Shown piece after piece: positions 48,544 through 56,800 of a DNA stretch of 64,000 nt; position 1 is the stretch's first letter; every line of letters begins with the position of its first letter. The notes beneath the pieces are model-generated. The model did not search any database, was not told where the DNA came from, and saw only the letters and a program-made list of their open reading frames with translations. The DNA lies in contig JBJHBG010000001.1 in NCBI GenBank assembly GCA_050485385.1, forward strand, positions 46,886 to 110,885, given 5' to 3'. Source of the DNA: RECO01 sp050485385 (GTDB lineage: Bacteria; Pseudomonadota; Alphaproteobacteria; Geminicoccales; Geminicoccaceae). The position numbers and the translations under genes were made by a program.

Positions 48544-49673
48544 GCGAAGCTCTCGGCGAGCATCCGGCGGTAGTCCTCGGCGGTCGCCGGCCGTGCGTTG
48601 GTCGGGTGGGTGTGGTCCTTGGTTGCTGCCACGGCGACGTCGTCGAGCACCGTTTCCGGCACGCCCATCGCCTGGAGCGCGGTCGGCAGGCCCAGGCTCG
48701 CCGTGAAGTCGCGCGCCCATTCGGCGAGATCGGCGCCGGGCGCTAGGCCGATCACCTGCCGCAGTCGCTTGGTCCGATGCTCGATGGCGGGCGCGTTGAA
48801 GCGGAGCACGGCGGGCATCAGCACCGCGTTCAGCGTGCCGTGGTGCAGCTTGAGGTCTTCGAAGGCGCCGAGCGGGTGCGACAGGGCATGGACCGCGCCC
48901 AGGCCCTTTTGGAAGGCCATCGCCCCCTCCATCGCCGCCATCGCCATGTCGAAGCGGGCGTCCCGGTCGTGGCCGTCGGCAACCGCGCGGGGCAGGGCGC
49001 GGACGGCGCGGTAGAGGCCGTCCATGGCGATCGCCTCGGCGGGTGGGTTGTGGCTCGGGGCGGTGAACGTCTCGATGCAGTGGGTGACCGCGTCCATGCC
49101 CGTGCCGGCGGTCAGGAGCGGCGGCAGGTCGAGCATCAGCTCCGGGTCGACCAGGGCGAGCTTGGGGATGAGATGGGGACTGAGGACGGCGAGCTTGCGG
49201 CCGTCGTCGAGCACGATCACCGCACCGCGCCCGACCTCGGAGCCGGTACCGGCGGTGGTGGGAATGGCGACGAGCGGCGGCAGGTCCGCCTTGATGCGCG
49301 CGACACCGCCCTCGATGGCTACGTAGTCGGCCACCTTGCCGCCCTGCTTGGCGATCAGGCCGGCCGTCTTGGCGAGGTCCATGGCCGAGCCGCCGCCGAG
49401 CGCGATGATGCCGTCGGCGCCGCTCTCGACGTAGCGCTGCGCACAGGCGCGCACCGCCGCCTCGGTCGGGTTGGCGGGCGTATCGTCGAAGACGTCGGCG
49501 GCGACGACGTTGCCGAGGCGGTCGGTGACGCGTTCCAACAGGCCGGCGGCAACGACGCCCTTGTCGGTGACCAGGAGCGGCCGGGTGATGCCGTGGGCGG
49601 CACAGACGTCGCGGATGGTAGCGACCACGCCGAAGTCGAACTGGATGGTCGTGAGATAGGTGATCGTGGGCAT
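48540..49673 (-). CDS. iron-containing alcohol dehydrogenase
   Basis: A 377-residue group III (Fe-dependent) alcohol dehydrogenase. GIIALGGGSAMDLAK is the NAD(P) loop and IPTTAGTGSEVG the phosphate/substrate region. The iron ligands are an Asp in GTGMDAVTHCIETF with His residues there, in GAVHALSHPLGAFEDLKLHHG and near the C-terminus (ATKDHTH). The substrate could be a primary alcohol or a hydroxyacid; this cannot be decided. GGGGAGG is present upstream of ATG 49673 at long spacing. Confidence 0.9.
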   Translation of the reverse strand: MPTITYLTTIQFDFGVVATIRDVCAAHGITRPLLVTDKGVVAAGLLERVTDRLGNVVAADVFDDTPANPTEAAVRACAQRYVESGADGIIALGGGSAMDLAKTAGLIAKQGGKVADYVAIEGGVARIKADLPPLVAIPTTAGTGSEVGRGAVIVLDDGRKLAVLSPHLIPKLALVDPELMLDLPPLLTAGTGMDAVTHCIETFTAPSHNPPAEAIAMDGLYRAVRALPRAVADGHDRDARFDMAMAAMEGAMAFQKGLGAVHALSHPLGAFEDLKLHHGTLNAVLMPAVLRFNAPAIEHRTKRLRQVIGLAPGADLAEWARDFTASLGLPTALQAMGVPETVLDDVAVAATKDHTHPTNARPATAEDYRRMLAESFA

Positions 49674-49887
49674 GGTCCGGCCGTGCCTCCCCAGCAGCTT
49701 CTCGAACGAGCCGGTATCATGACGAGGCCGGCCGCAATCAGGCAAGAGCCGCCTGCAGCGTCCGGTGCGAAGCGGGGCTCCGACATACAAAGCGCGCCGG
49801 GTCCGGAGGGACCACGGCGCGCAATGGGGGAGGCTGTACTCTCTCGCGGGAACGGGATACCGGCTCCCACGGCATCCCTGAGCATCA

Positions 49888-49914
49888 TTTATACCTGCTG
49901 CGGCTGAACGGCAA
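49888..49914 (-). promoter_or_regulatory. weak promoter candidate upstream of the iron-alcohol dehydrogenase
   Basis: On the minus strand TTGCCG (49909-49914) is followed by TATAAA (49888-49893), with a 15-bp spacer that is shorter than ideal. It would give a leader of about 200 nt. The rest of the 265-bp gap 49674-49938 shows no gene that could be supported. Confidence 0.3.
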
Positions 49915-49938
49915 CAGAACGACGTAGCAGCTACCCGG

Positions 49939-50361
49939 TCAGCGTCGCCGCATCGCCTGAAGCTGCGGGGCGATGCCACCGAGGTCGTAGCCGGCATCGG
50001 CGGCGGCCTGCACGATCTCCTCGCTCGCCATGGTCTCGCCGTGCGCGAAGGCCCAAAGGAACGTGCTGCGCGTGCCGGTGCGGCAATAGGCGAGGACCGG
50101 CTGCTCCGCGTCGGCCAGGAGCGCGCGCAGGGCGTCCACCGTCTCGACCGTCATCTGGCCGTTGGCCACCGGCAGGTAGTGATAGTTCAGGCCGTGCGCC
50201 TGCGCCGCCTGACGGGCCTCGGCGTGCGAGAGCTGGTCCGGTGCCTCGCCGTCCGGTCGATTGTTGATGACGGTGCGCACACCCTCGGCGGCAGCGCGGG
50301 CGAAGTCCTCGCGCTGCAACTGCCCGGCTACGAAAAAGCCGTCGACGAGCCGTTTGAACAC
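49939..50361 (-). CDS. DUF442/Blh-type protein phosphatase-like protein
   Basis: A 140-residue dual-specificity-phosphatase-like protein. VDGFFVAGQLQREDFARAAAEGVRTVINNRPDGEA and QAHGLNYHYLPVANGQMT are typical of the family found free or fused to beta-lactamase-like sulfur dioxygenases (Blh). The catalytic loop reads YCRTGTRST (Cys93, Arg98), one residue shorter than the classical HC-x5-R loop, as is usual in this family. The start is GTG 50361, behind AGGAGA. It lies 65 bp downstream of the EamA gene on the same strand; no Blh partner is seen. Confidence 0.8.
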   Translation of the reverse strand: MFKRLVDGFFVAGQLQREDFARAAAEGVRTVINNRPDGEAPDQLSHAEARQAAQAHGLNYHYLPVANGQMTVETVDALRALLADAEQPVLAYCRTGTRSTFLWAFAHGETMASEEIVQAAADAGYDLGGIAPQLQAMRRR

Positions 50362-50426
50362 CCGTGCTTCTCCTGCGGGGGGCGTCGATGATGGGCAGCG
50401 AGGAGTAGCCCGCATCGGCCCGCGCT

Positions 50427-51338
50427 TCAAGGCCGCGGGGCCATCGCCGCGGTGGGCCGGTCGGCACGGGTGGCGAGCGCCACGCCGGCCATTGCGACCG
50501 CCATGCCGGCCCAGGCCAGCGGCGGCATCGACTCGCCCAGCAGCGCCCAGCCGATCACCGCCGCACTCGGCGGTACCAGGAAGAACAGCGCCGACACGCG
50601 GGAGACCTCGCCGTGGCGGATCATGAGGAGCAGGAGCGTCAGCGACACGAACGAGTTGGCGATCACCAGATAGGCGAGGGCGATGACCAATTCCGGGTGG
50701 GGGTCGAAGCGGAAGCCCTCGACGACCAGGGCGAGGGGGGCGAGCACGACGGCGCCGACTGCGAACTGGACGAGGCTGACGGTGACCGGGTGTAGCCCGG
50801 AGCCGTGCCGCTTCTCGTAGAGGGTGCCGGCGGTCATGCCGAGGAGCGAGCCGAGGGCGACGAGGACGGCGAGCGCCGAGGTCGCCTCGACGGCCGACTT
50901 GGCCAGAATGACGACCGCCGCCCCGGCGATGCCGAGGACCAGCCCCAGCCAGCGGACGGGGCCGACCCGCTCGCCGGCGAAGCGCGGCGCCAGGATCGCC
51001 ACCAGGACCGGTTGCAGCGAGACGATCAGGGCGACGGCGCCGGTCGAAATGGCCATCGCCAGCGCAAGGTAGGAGAGACCGAAATAGACCACCTGGATGA
51101 GAAAGCCGACGACGACCGTGTGCCGCAGGGCGGTGCGGCTCGGCAGCGGCGGGCGCAGCACCAGCCACAAGGGCACGAGGACCAGGCACGCCACGCCGAA
51201 GCGGAGCGCGAGGCAGGTCAGCGGCGCCGCATGGGCGAGCCCGAGCTTGGCAAAGGCGAAGCCCGACGACCAGAACCCGAGGAACAGGTAGGGGGCGACC
51301 ACAAGCCAGGCCGGGGCATCGGTGCGTGCGCTCGGCAT
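50427..51338 (-). CDS. EamA/DMT family transporter
   Basis: A 303-residue inner-membrane protein with ten predicted helices in two EamA repeats (LFLGFWSSGFAFAKLGLAHAAPLTCLALRF... and ALGSLLGMTAGTLYEKRHG...). The FWSSGFAFAKLGL start and the YFGLSYLALAMAISTGAVALIVSLQPV segment are typical of the RhaT/YedA-like exporters. The substrate is unknown. It resembles the protein at 29360-30271 only at family level. Confidence 0.88.
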   Translation of the reverse strand: MPSARTDAPAWLVVAPYLFLGFWSSGFAFAKLGLAHAAPLTCLALRFGVACLVLVPLWLVLRPPLPSRTALRHTVVVGFLIQVVYFGLSYLALAMAISTGAVALIVSLQPVLVAILAPRFAGERVGPVRWLGLVLGIAGAAVVILAKSAVEATSALAVLVALGSLLGMTAGTLYEKRHGSGLHPVTVSLVQFAVGAVVLAPLALVVEGFRFDPHPELVIALAYLVIANSFVSLTLLLLMIRHGEVSRVSALFFLVPPSAAVIGWALLGESMPPLAWAGMAVAMAGVALATRADRPTAAMAPRP

Positions 51339-51539
51339 CGCCGGGATCCTCGACGGAAGGGGCGGGTCGATCGGTGACGCGGCCAGAGCCTCGACGGTTC
51401 ATGGTGGCGCGTGAAGCGACGCGCGGGCAGGGCAGGGCTGCGCCCGGCGCGGCTGGACCGCCGGGCGGTCCGGGAGGAGCGTTGACCTCGGCGGTTCGAG
51501 GCCGCAGCTTGCGTGCTCTTGCTCGGGGGAGGGTGGGGA

Positions 51540-52472
51540 TTGTCACTGCTCGATGAGGCCGATGTCGTCGAAGCGGCTGCCAGGATCGGCAACCGCGTCC
51601 GTCGTACCCCGCTCGTCGCGCTCGCCTCGGGTGAGGCGGCGGCGGCGCCGGTCGTCCTGAAGCTGGAGCACTTGCAGCACACCGGCTCGTTCAAGCCGCG
51701 CGGTGCATTCAACACGTTGCTCACCGCACGGGTGCCCGACAAGGGCGTGATCTGCGCCTCGGGCGGCAATCACGGCATCGCCGTCGCCTATGCGGCGCGT
51801 GCCCTGGGTGTGCCGGCGGAGGTGTTCCTGCCGCTCAGTTCCTCGCCGGTGAAGGTCAAGCTGCTGCGGGCACTCGGCGCCACGGTTCGCCAGGTGGGCT
51901 CGGTCTATGCCGAGGCGCTCGCCGCCATGCGCGACCGTCAGGCGGCGAGCGGGGCCTTGGAGGTGCATGCCTACGACCAAGCGACGGTGGTGGCGGGCCA
52001 AGGCACGCTGTTCCTCGAATGGCTCCAACAGGACCCGGAACTCACCACCCTCGTGGTGGCCGTCGGCGGCGGTGGGCTCGTCGGCGGCGCGCTCGCCGCG
52101 TTGGGCCACCGACTGCGGCTGGTCGCGGTAGAGCCGCAGCGGGCGCCGACCTTGGCGGCGGCGCTGGACGCGGGCGCGCCGGTCGACGTCGAGGTCGGCG
52201 GCATCGCCTCCGATAGCCTCGGCGCCCGCCGCATCGGCCAGATCGCCTTCGACCTCGTGCGGCACCACGGCGCGGTCAGCGTCACCGTCGGCGACGACGA
52301 GATCAAGGCGGCGCAGCATTGGCTCTGGTCGCACTGTCGCGTGGTGACCGAACCCGGCGGGGCCACGGCCCTCGCCGCGCTGCTCGGCGGCCACTACCGG
52401 CCCGGCCCGGACGAGCGCGTCGGCGTGCTCGTCTGTGGCGCCAACACCGATCTCGGGAGCCTCACGCCATGA
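51540..52472 (+). CDS. threonine dehydratase-like PLP enzyme
   Basis: A 310-residue fold-type II PLP enzyme. The PLP Lys is in HTGSFKPRGAFNTLL, the cofactor-binding loop is CASGGNHGIAVAYAARALGVPAEVFLP, and VVAVGGGGLVGGALAAL binds the phosphate. Catabolic serine/threonine dehydratases without an ACT domain have this length. Close relatives include serine racemases and hydroxyaspartate dehydratases, so the exact substrate is open. A TTG at 51540 follows a GGGAGGGTGGGGA stretch and fits the start of similarity (SLLDEADVVEAAARI). The stop overlaps the next gene (ATGA). Confidence 0.83.
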   Translation: MSLLDEADVVEAAARIGNRVRRTPLVALASGEAAAAPVVLKLEHLQHTGSFKPRGAFNTLLTARVPDKGVICASGGNHGIAVAYAARALGVPAEVFLPLSSSPVKVKLLRALGATVRQVGSVYAEALAAMRDRQAASGALEVHAYDQATVVAGQGTLFLEWLQQDPELTTLVVAVGGGGLVGGALAALGHRLRLVAVEPQRAPTLAAALDAGAPVDVEVGGIASDSLGARRIGQIAFDLVRHHGAVSVTVGDDEIKAAQHWLWSHCRVVTEPGGATALAALLGGHYRPGPDERVGVLVCGANTDLGSLTP

Positions 52473-53092
52473 CCCGGCGGCTCGACGTCCTCTACGCGGC
52501 GAACCCCATGTGCTCGTGGTGTTACGGCTTCGCGCCGGCCGTGCTCGCCGTGCGCGAGCGCTTCGGCGACGCGGTGCGCATCACGCTCGCCCTGGGTGCC
52601 TTGCGCGCCGAGACCAAACCGATGAGCGGGGAGCGCAAGGCGCAGCTCGAGGGCGCTTGGCAGCGGGTGGCGGCGGCGTCGGGTCAGCCCTTCGACCACG
52701 CGCTGTTGCGGGTCGACGACTTCGCCTACGACACGCGGCCGGCGAGCCGTGCGGTACTCGCGGCGAGGCGCATCGGCGACGACGCGGCGCTCGACCTCCT
52801 CGCCGCCATCCAGCATGCCTTCTACCGGGATGCCCGCCGCGTCACCGAGACCGCCGTCCTCGCCGAGGTGGCGACGGAGGCCGGTCTCGATGGCGCGGCG
52901 ATCGCCGCTGCCGTGGACGATCCGGCGACGGCCGAGGCGTTGGAGCGCGAGAACCGCGACCTGGCCGGGCTCGGGATCGAGGGCTATCCCACCGTCGTTG
53001 CTCTGGGCGACCGGCCGCGGGCACTCACCGTTGGCTTTCAGCCGGCCGCGCGTTTCGTCGAGGCGGTGGAGACGGCGCTCACGGCGGCGTGA
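52469..53092 (+). CDS. DsbA family protein (FrnE-like)
   Basis: A 207-residue cytoplasmic DsbA-fold protein without a signal peptide. The redox motif is Cys15-Ser-Trp-Cys18 (NPMCSWCYGFAPAV). A helical insert with AIQHAFYRDARRVTETAVLAEVA follows, then the cis-Pro strand IEGYPTVVAL. CSWCYGF at the N-terminus is characteristic of the FrnE/DSBA-like oxidoreductase group, sometimes linked to stress. It is translationally coupled to the PLP enzyme and overlaps the 3' end of the convergent arsR gene by 14 bp. Confidence 0.85.
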   Translation: MTRRLDVLYAANPMCSWCYGFAPAVLAVRERFGDAVRITLALGALRAETKPMSGERKAQLEGAWQRVAAASGQPFDHALLRVDDFAYDTRPASRAVLAARRIGDDAALDLLAAIQHAFYRDARRVTETAVLAEVATEAGLDGAAIAAAVDDPATAEALERENRDLAGLGIEGYPTVVALGDRPRALTVGFQPAARFVEAVETALTAA

Positions 53093-53438
53093 CGAGCGCA
53101 CCGCCGTCGCCCGTCCGGGCCGGTGCGGCATCGTCCGCGCAGAACAGGCGGAACAGCACGGCGATCACCTCCCGCGCCTCGACGCTGGCGAGGCGGTAGT
53201 AGACGAACTTGCCGTCGCGCCGCGTCTCGACCAGACCGTCGGCCCGGAGCTTGGCCAACTGTTGCGAGAGGGTCGGCTGGCGCACGCCGAGCCGTCGCTC
53301 CAGGTCGCTGACACTCCGCTCGCAGCCGTCGAGCAGGCAGAGGATCATCAGCCGATGCGGGTTGGTGAGCGCCTTGAGGAAGAGTGCCGCCTCCTCGGCC
53401 TTCTCCGCCATGGCTTCCGGCGGCAGCACGTCCTGCAT
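53079..53438 (-). CDS. ArsR family transcriptional regulator
   Basis: A 119-residue winged-helix repressor. ALFLKALTNPHRLMILCLLDG, ERSVSDLERRLGVRQPTLSQQLAKLRADGLV and ETRRDGKFVYYRLAS cover the HTH and wing. The metal-site CVCDL of classical ArsR/SmtB is missing, and the pattern is nearer to the BigR/HlyU/NolR group that respond to sulfur oxidants or act as global regulators. A dyad GCGACG-N6-CGTCGC at 53589-53606 in the divergent gap is one possible operator. It is divergent from the quinone oxidoreductase. Confidence 0.85.
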   Translation of the reverse strand: MQDVLPPEAMAEKAEEAALFLKALTNPHRLMILCLLDGCERSVSDLERRLGVRQPTLSQQLAKLRADGLVETRRDGKFVYYRLASVEAREVIAVLFRLFCADDAAPARTGDGGALVTPP

Positions 53439-53626
53439 CGATGGGGTTCCCAGGCACCAACGTTACGCCACGGCATAGCGCGCGAGATCGCCCCTGGCCA
53501 CCTCCAAGGCGCCGATCCGGTCGGCCGCGGCCCGCTCCGGCGATTGACCCTCGCCGCCGGGCGTGCCAGCACGACCAGCGAACGACGTGCGACGCTGCAA
53601 CGTCGCCGGTGGAGGGCGAGCCGATC

Positions 53627-54622
53627 ATGCGGACGATTCTCTGTACAGGTAGCGGCGGCCCGGAAGTGATGGAACTGGGCGAGCGGCCGGTCCCCGAGCC
53701 GAGGTCTGGCGAGGTACTGATCCGCGTCGCCGCCACCGCCGTCAACCGGGCCGACCTGTCGCAGCGCGCCGGTGCTTATCCGCCGCCGCCGGGCGAGAGC
53801 GACGTGTTGGGGCTGGAGGTGGCGGGCCGGATCGAGCGGCTGGGCGGGGAGGTCGAAGGCTGGCGTGTCGGCGACCGGGTGATGACCATCATCGGCGGCG
53901 GCGGCTACGCCGAGTACACCACCGCACCGGCCACCAGCCTGCTCGCCGTGCCCGATCGCTTCGACCTCGTCACCGCGGCGGCCATCCCGGAGGTTTTCCT
54001 CACCGCCTATCTCAACATCTTCCGCGAAGCGGCGCTGCGGCAGGAGGAGGCGGTACTGATCCACGGCGGCGCGTCCGGCGTCGGCACCGCGGCCATCCAG
54101 CTCTGCCGCCGCCTGCGCGACGCCAAGGTGCTGGTGACGGTGGGCAGCGAGGACAAGGCCGATGCCTGCCGGGCGCTCGGCGCCGAGGTCGCCATCCTCT
54201 ACAAGCGCGAAGACTTCGCGGACCGGGTGCGCGAGGCGACCGGCAAGCGGGGTGCCGACGTCATCCTCGACCACATCGGCGCCGGCTATCTGGCGGACAA
54301 CCTGCGCTGCCTTGCGCTCTACGGCCGGCTCGTGATCATCGGCCTGCTGGGCGGCGCCAAGGCGGAGTTGAACATCGGCCAATTGATGGTCAAGCGGCAG
54401 CGCATCATCGGCTCGGTGCTGCGCGCCCGCAGCAACGCCGAGAAGGCGGAACTGGCCCGCGCGTTCCGTGCCGAGGTGCTGCCGCTCCTCGCCGATGGCC
54501 GGCTCGAACCCGTGATCCACGCCCGGATGAAGCTGGAAGAGGCGGCCGACGCCCACCGCCTCGTCGCCGCCAACGCCAACACGGGCAAGGTGCTGTTGGC
54601 GGTTGACGAAGGGCTGGACTGA
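53627..54622 (+). CDS. NAD(P)H quinone oxidoreductase, PIG3 type
   Basis: A 331-residue zinc-free medium-chain reductase. AATAVNRADLSQRAGAYPPPPG, DVLGLEVAGRIERLG, AAAIPEVFLTAYLNIF and LIHGGASGVGTAAIQLCR (NADPH loop) match the PIG3/QOR branch. LMVKRQRIIGSVLRARSNAEK and GRLEPVIHARMKLEEAADAHRL are the typical C-terminus. It reduces quinones or enones. ATG 53627 is taken as the start; GGTGGAGG lies upstream at slightly long spacing, and an in-frame GTG at 53609 is possible. It ends 47 bp before tRNA-Phe. Confidence 0.9.
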   Translation: MRTILCTGSGGPEVMELGERPVPEPRSGEVLIRVAATAVNRADLSQRAGAYPPPPGESDVLGLEVAGRIERLGGEVEGWRVGDRVMTIIGGGGYAEYTTAPATSLLAVPDRFDLVTAAAIPEVFLTAYLNIFREAALRQEEAVLIHGGASGVGTAAIQLCRRLRDAKVLVTVGSEDKADACRALGAEVAILYKREDFADRVREATGKRGADVILDHIGAGYLADNLRCLALYGRLVIIGLLGGAKAELNIGQLMVKRQRIIGSVLRARSNAEKAELARAFRAEVLPLLADGRLEPVIHARMKLEEAADAHRLVAANANTGKVLLAVDEGLD

Positions 54623-54643
54623 GCCGAGCCCTCTTTCTATAAG
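54615..54643 (+). promoter_or_regulatory. promoter of tRNA-Phe
   Basis: TGGACT (54615-54620), a 17-bp spacer and TATAAG (54638-54643) give a good sigma70-like promoter 26 bp before the tRNA. Its -35 overlaps the stop codon of the quinone oxidoreductase gene. Confidence 0.5.
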
Positions 54644-54669
54644 CCTCGAACCGCGCCCGCCGTGGTCAT

Positions 54670-54745
<76 letters not shown>

Positions 54746-54814
54746 TTCAACACCTCCGGCTTTGGTCTACGCCGGATGGTTACGGTCCGTCGACGGGCCG
54801 GCCGCCAATCGTTC

Positions 54815-56056
54815 TCACCGGAACGTGGAGCTGGGATAGCCCACATCCGACGCGTGACGCATGCCCGGTACGCCGGCCTGGGCGATGAGGCCTTCGTAGA
54901 TGTGCGCCAGCACCTCGCGTCCGGTGGCCAGTCGATCGGGACTGCCGGAGGCATTGCGGCGGATGGCGTACCGCAGCGCCTGCTCGACATCCTCCAGCCG
55001 AGCCTCCGGCGCCTGGGTGGCCGGCAGGCTGCTCACCACCAGTTCGTACTGCTGCTGCACGGCGGCCCGGAGTTGCTCCTGCATCATGTCGGCGCCGTCG
55101 CGCCAGTGCTGGCGCCGTGCCTTCGCTTCGGCCCGGTCACCGTCGCTGGCGTGTGCGTCCGGCACGTCGAGCGTCTTCCAGAACCGCTCCGGCTGCTCCG
55201 GCCGCGGGATCGCGCCGCGGCTCACCAGGAAGCGCGGCTCCATCACCCAGTCGGCCCCTTGGTAAGCCATGGCATAGAGCCGCAGGCGCTTCTCCTGTCC
55301 GTCGAGCGCCTGCCAGATCGACATGACGGCACCGATCGGGACCATCACCGCGCCAAGCAACTGCACGGCTCCCCCGCCGACCACGACGGCGGTGGTCGTC
55401 GACACCATGTCGAGGATCGCGACGACCACCGAGCCGGCGCCGAGGACGACGTCACTCGTCACGCCCCCGTACGAGTACCAGAATTCGCGCGCCACGCTCG
55501 GCGGCAGGCCGGCCGATCCGATGACCTGGTCCCAGTCGATCGTGTCGACGCGCTGCCGGGCGACGGTGAACTCGACGACCATCTCCACGGCGCGATGTTC
55601 AGGCATCTCGCCGCCGAGCGTCATGTCGTCGAGGCTGCCCGCCACGGCGGTGGGCGGGTTGCCGAGCGAGCCCATCGATTCGGGCTCGGGCAGCGTCATG
55701 GCAGGCAGACCGAGCGATTGCAGCGCCGCCCGCACGGCCTCCGCCCGCGCCAGTCCGAGCGCGTGGTTGTGCGTCTCGCGGCCGGTCCGGCTGGCATGCC
55801 CGACAAGCCGCGTGACGCGGGCATCGGGGTCGTGTGCCGGCATCTCGAACGACGGGTGGGGCACGAGGTAGAAGGCGCCCGCGAGAATCGACAGCCGATG
55901 CAGGTGATCCTCGGTCAGGGTCGAGCCTGCGAGCGCGAACCCCGTGAGCCACGAGGAAACCGTCACCCGCTCCACGATCTCAGCACCGGTCGTGTGCGGG
56001 CTGCTGGCCCGCAGGCCCGCCCCGAGCGCCGTGACGATGGTTCCCAGTCCGTGCAC
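54815..56056 (-). CDS. OmpA-like domain protein with internal hydrophobic hairpin
   Basis: About 413 residues. The N-terminal ~170 residues contain an OmpA-C-like stretch (HPSFEMPAHDPDARVTRLVGHASRTG, then ETHNHALGLARAEAVRAALQSLGLP), with the usual GH-x-S/D...N..L...RA..V pattern, but no signal peptide ahead of it. Residues ~200-255 are strongly hydrophobic (VVLGAGSVVVAILDMVSTTT and AVVVGGGAVQLLGAVMVPIG), suggesting one or two membrane passes. The C-terminal third is helical and charged (AEAKARRQHWRDGADMMQEQLRAAVQQQYEL in two parts). No family is recognised for the whole. GTG 56056 is chosen for the AAGAGG 6 bp upstream; GTG 56062 is also in frame. Confidence 0.65.
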   Translation of the reverse strand: MHGLGTIVTALGAGLRASSPHTTGAEIVERVTVSSWLTGFALAGSTLTEDHLHRLSILAGAFYLVPHPSFEMPAHDPDARVTRLVGHASRTGRETHNHALGLARAEAVRAALQSLGLPAMTLPEPESMGSLGNPPTAVAGSLDDMTLGGEMPEHRAVEMVVEFTVARQRVDTIDWDQVIGSAGLPPSVAREFWYSYGGVTSDVVLGAGSVVVAILDMVSTTTAVVVGGGAVQLLGAVMVPIGAVMSIWQALDGQEKRLRLYAMAYQGADWVMEPRFLVSRGAIPRPEQPERFWKTLDVPDAHASDGDRAEAKARRQHWRDGADMMQEQLRAAVQQQYELVVSSLPATQAPEARLEDVEQALRYAIRRNASGSPDRLATGREVLAHIYEGLIAQAGVPGMRHASDVGYPSSTFR

Positions 56057-56363
56057 GCACACCCTCTTGTCGGGAACGAGCCGAGCTGCTGCTTAACACG
56101 GTTACAGGTACCGGTCATGTGCCTCTCCCGCTACGGAGCGCGGTGGCATGCACGGCCATGGGCCATGACAGGGTCAGCATGAAGCTGGCGGGGTTCCAGG
56201 CCAGGGCGTGCGGCTGAATCCGAACGCGGCATCGCCGCGAGCGTGGAGCCGAACCTGCCCCCCTTGTCCTCCATTCCCCAAGATCGAGCCATGTCCGGGT
56301 GACATGGCGGTGAGATTGTGACACAGGCTTCATGGTGTCGTCGTTGGGTGGAGGGGGGATCGG
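56057..56363. other. non-coding stretch before the transposase remnant
   Basis: About 300 bp without a supportable gene. It is somewhat less GC-rich than its surroundings and includes the partly palindromic GGCCATGGGCC at about 56157-56167. It presumably holds the promoter of the minus-strand OmpA-like gene and any left end of the decayed insertion element, but no terminal repeat could be confirmed. Confidence 0.4.
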
Positions 56364-56393
56364 ATGGCTGACCCGATGGCTGAAGGCGACCCC

Positions 56394-56800
56394 GGGGTTC
56401 TGCGGGTCGCTTTCGCTACACGGGTGGTGCGCCAGTTCCACGGCTCGCAGCTGGGGTCGGACGGAGGGTTCCCTGGTTTGCGGGGACTCGACGGCGCCCT
56501 CGGGCCAACCGGTCGGGCCCGGGAGCGTCTGGTGGGCCCCGAGATCCTGAAGGACTGCCATCTCGGCACGATCAAACTCTTCGCGCCGATCGACCTTCGG
56601 GCGGGGCGGCGGCTGCGAGGACGTGAACGACGCCGACCCCCACGGACACGGTCCCGCCATACGATCGAACGTTGGCGGCCACGCCATCGCCAAGCAGGCG
56701 GCACCGGCCAGCCAGATGGGCCGGTTCGAAAACGCCTTCCTGACTACCGTCGACAACCTCGCAGCCCTCGCCTTCCACGGGAGTGTGCATGACGGTGCAG
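56394..56800 (+). pseudogene. decayed IS1380-family transposase fragment
   Basis: Two frames together resemble the N-terminal third of an IS1380-type transposase. Frame 3 (about 56394-56600) reads VLRVAFATRVVRQFHGSQLG, then SDGGFPGLRGLDGALGPTGR, matching the family's F-x-GSQL-SDGG-LLxLRxLDxxLGLT start. Frame 1 (about 56608-56800) reads GCEDVNDADP, then IRSNVGGHAIAKQAAPASQM and GRFENAFLTTVDNLAALA, matching YEDVNDAERL and the QASASQMGRFE...NLAAL block. A deletion or frameshift separates them, and the catalytic C-terminal part is missing. Its end runs into the start of the PhoD-like gene. Confidence 0.65.

Noticed and set aside
49355..49888. A Cys- and Arg-rich minus-strand frame upstream of and into the iron-alcohol dehydrogenase
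   Set aside because: It overlaps the enzyme gene in another frame, has no ribosome site and shows no family motif.
54746..56363. An integrase or direct repeat of the tRNA-Phe 3' end that would prove an island
   Set aside because: No recombinase-like protein and no second copy of the tRNA end were found in the window; the island call rests on context only.
56364..56792. A 142-residue intact protein in the gap before the PhoD-like gene
   Set aside because: Only its first ~70 codons resemble a transposase; the rest is out-of-frame Arg-rich sequence, and the homologous continuation is in another frame. It is better described as a pseudogene.
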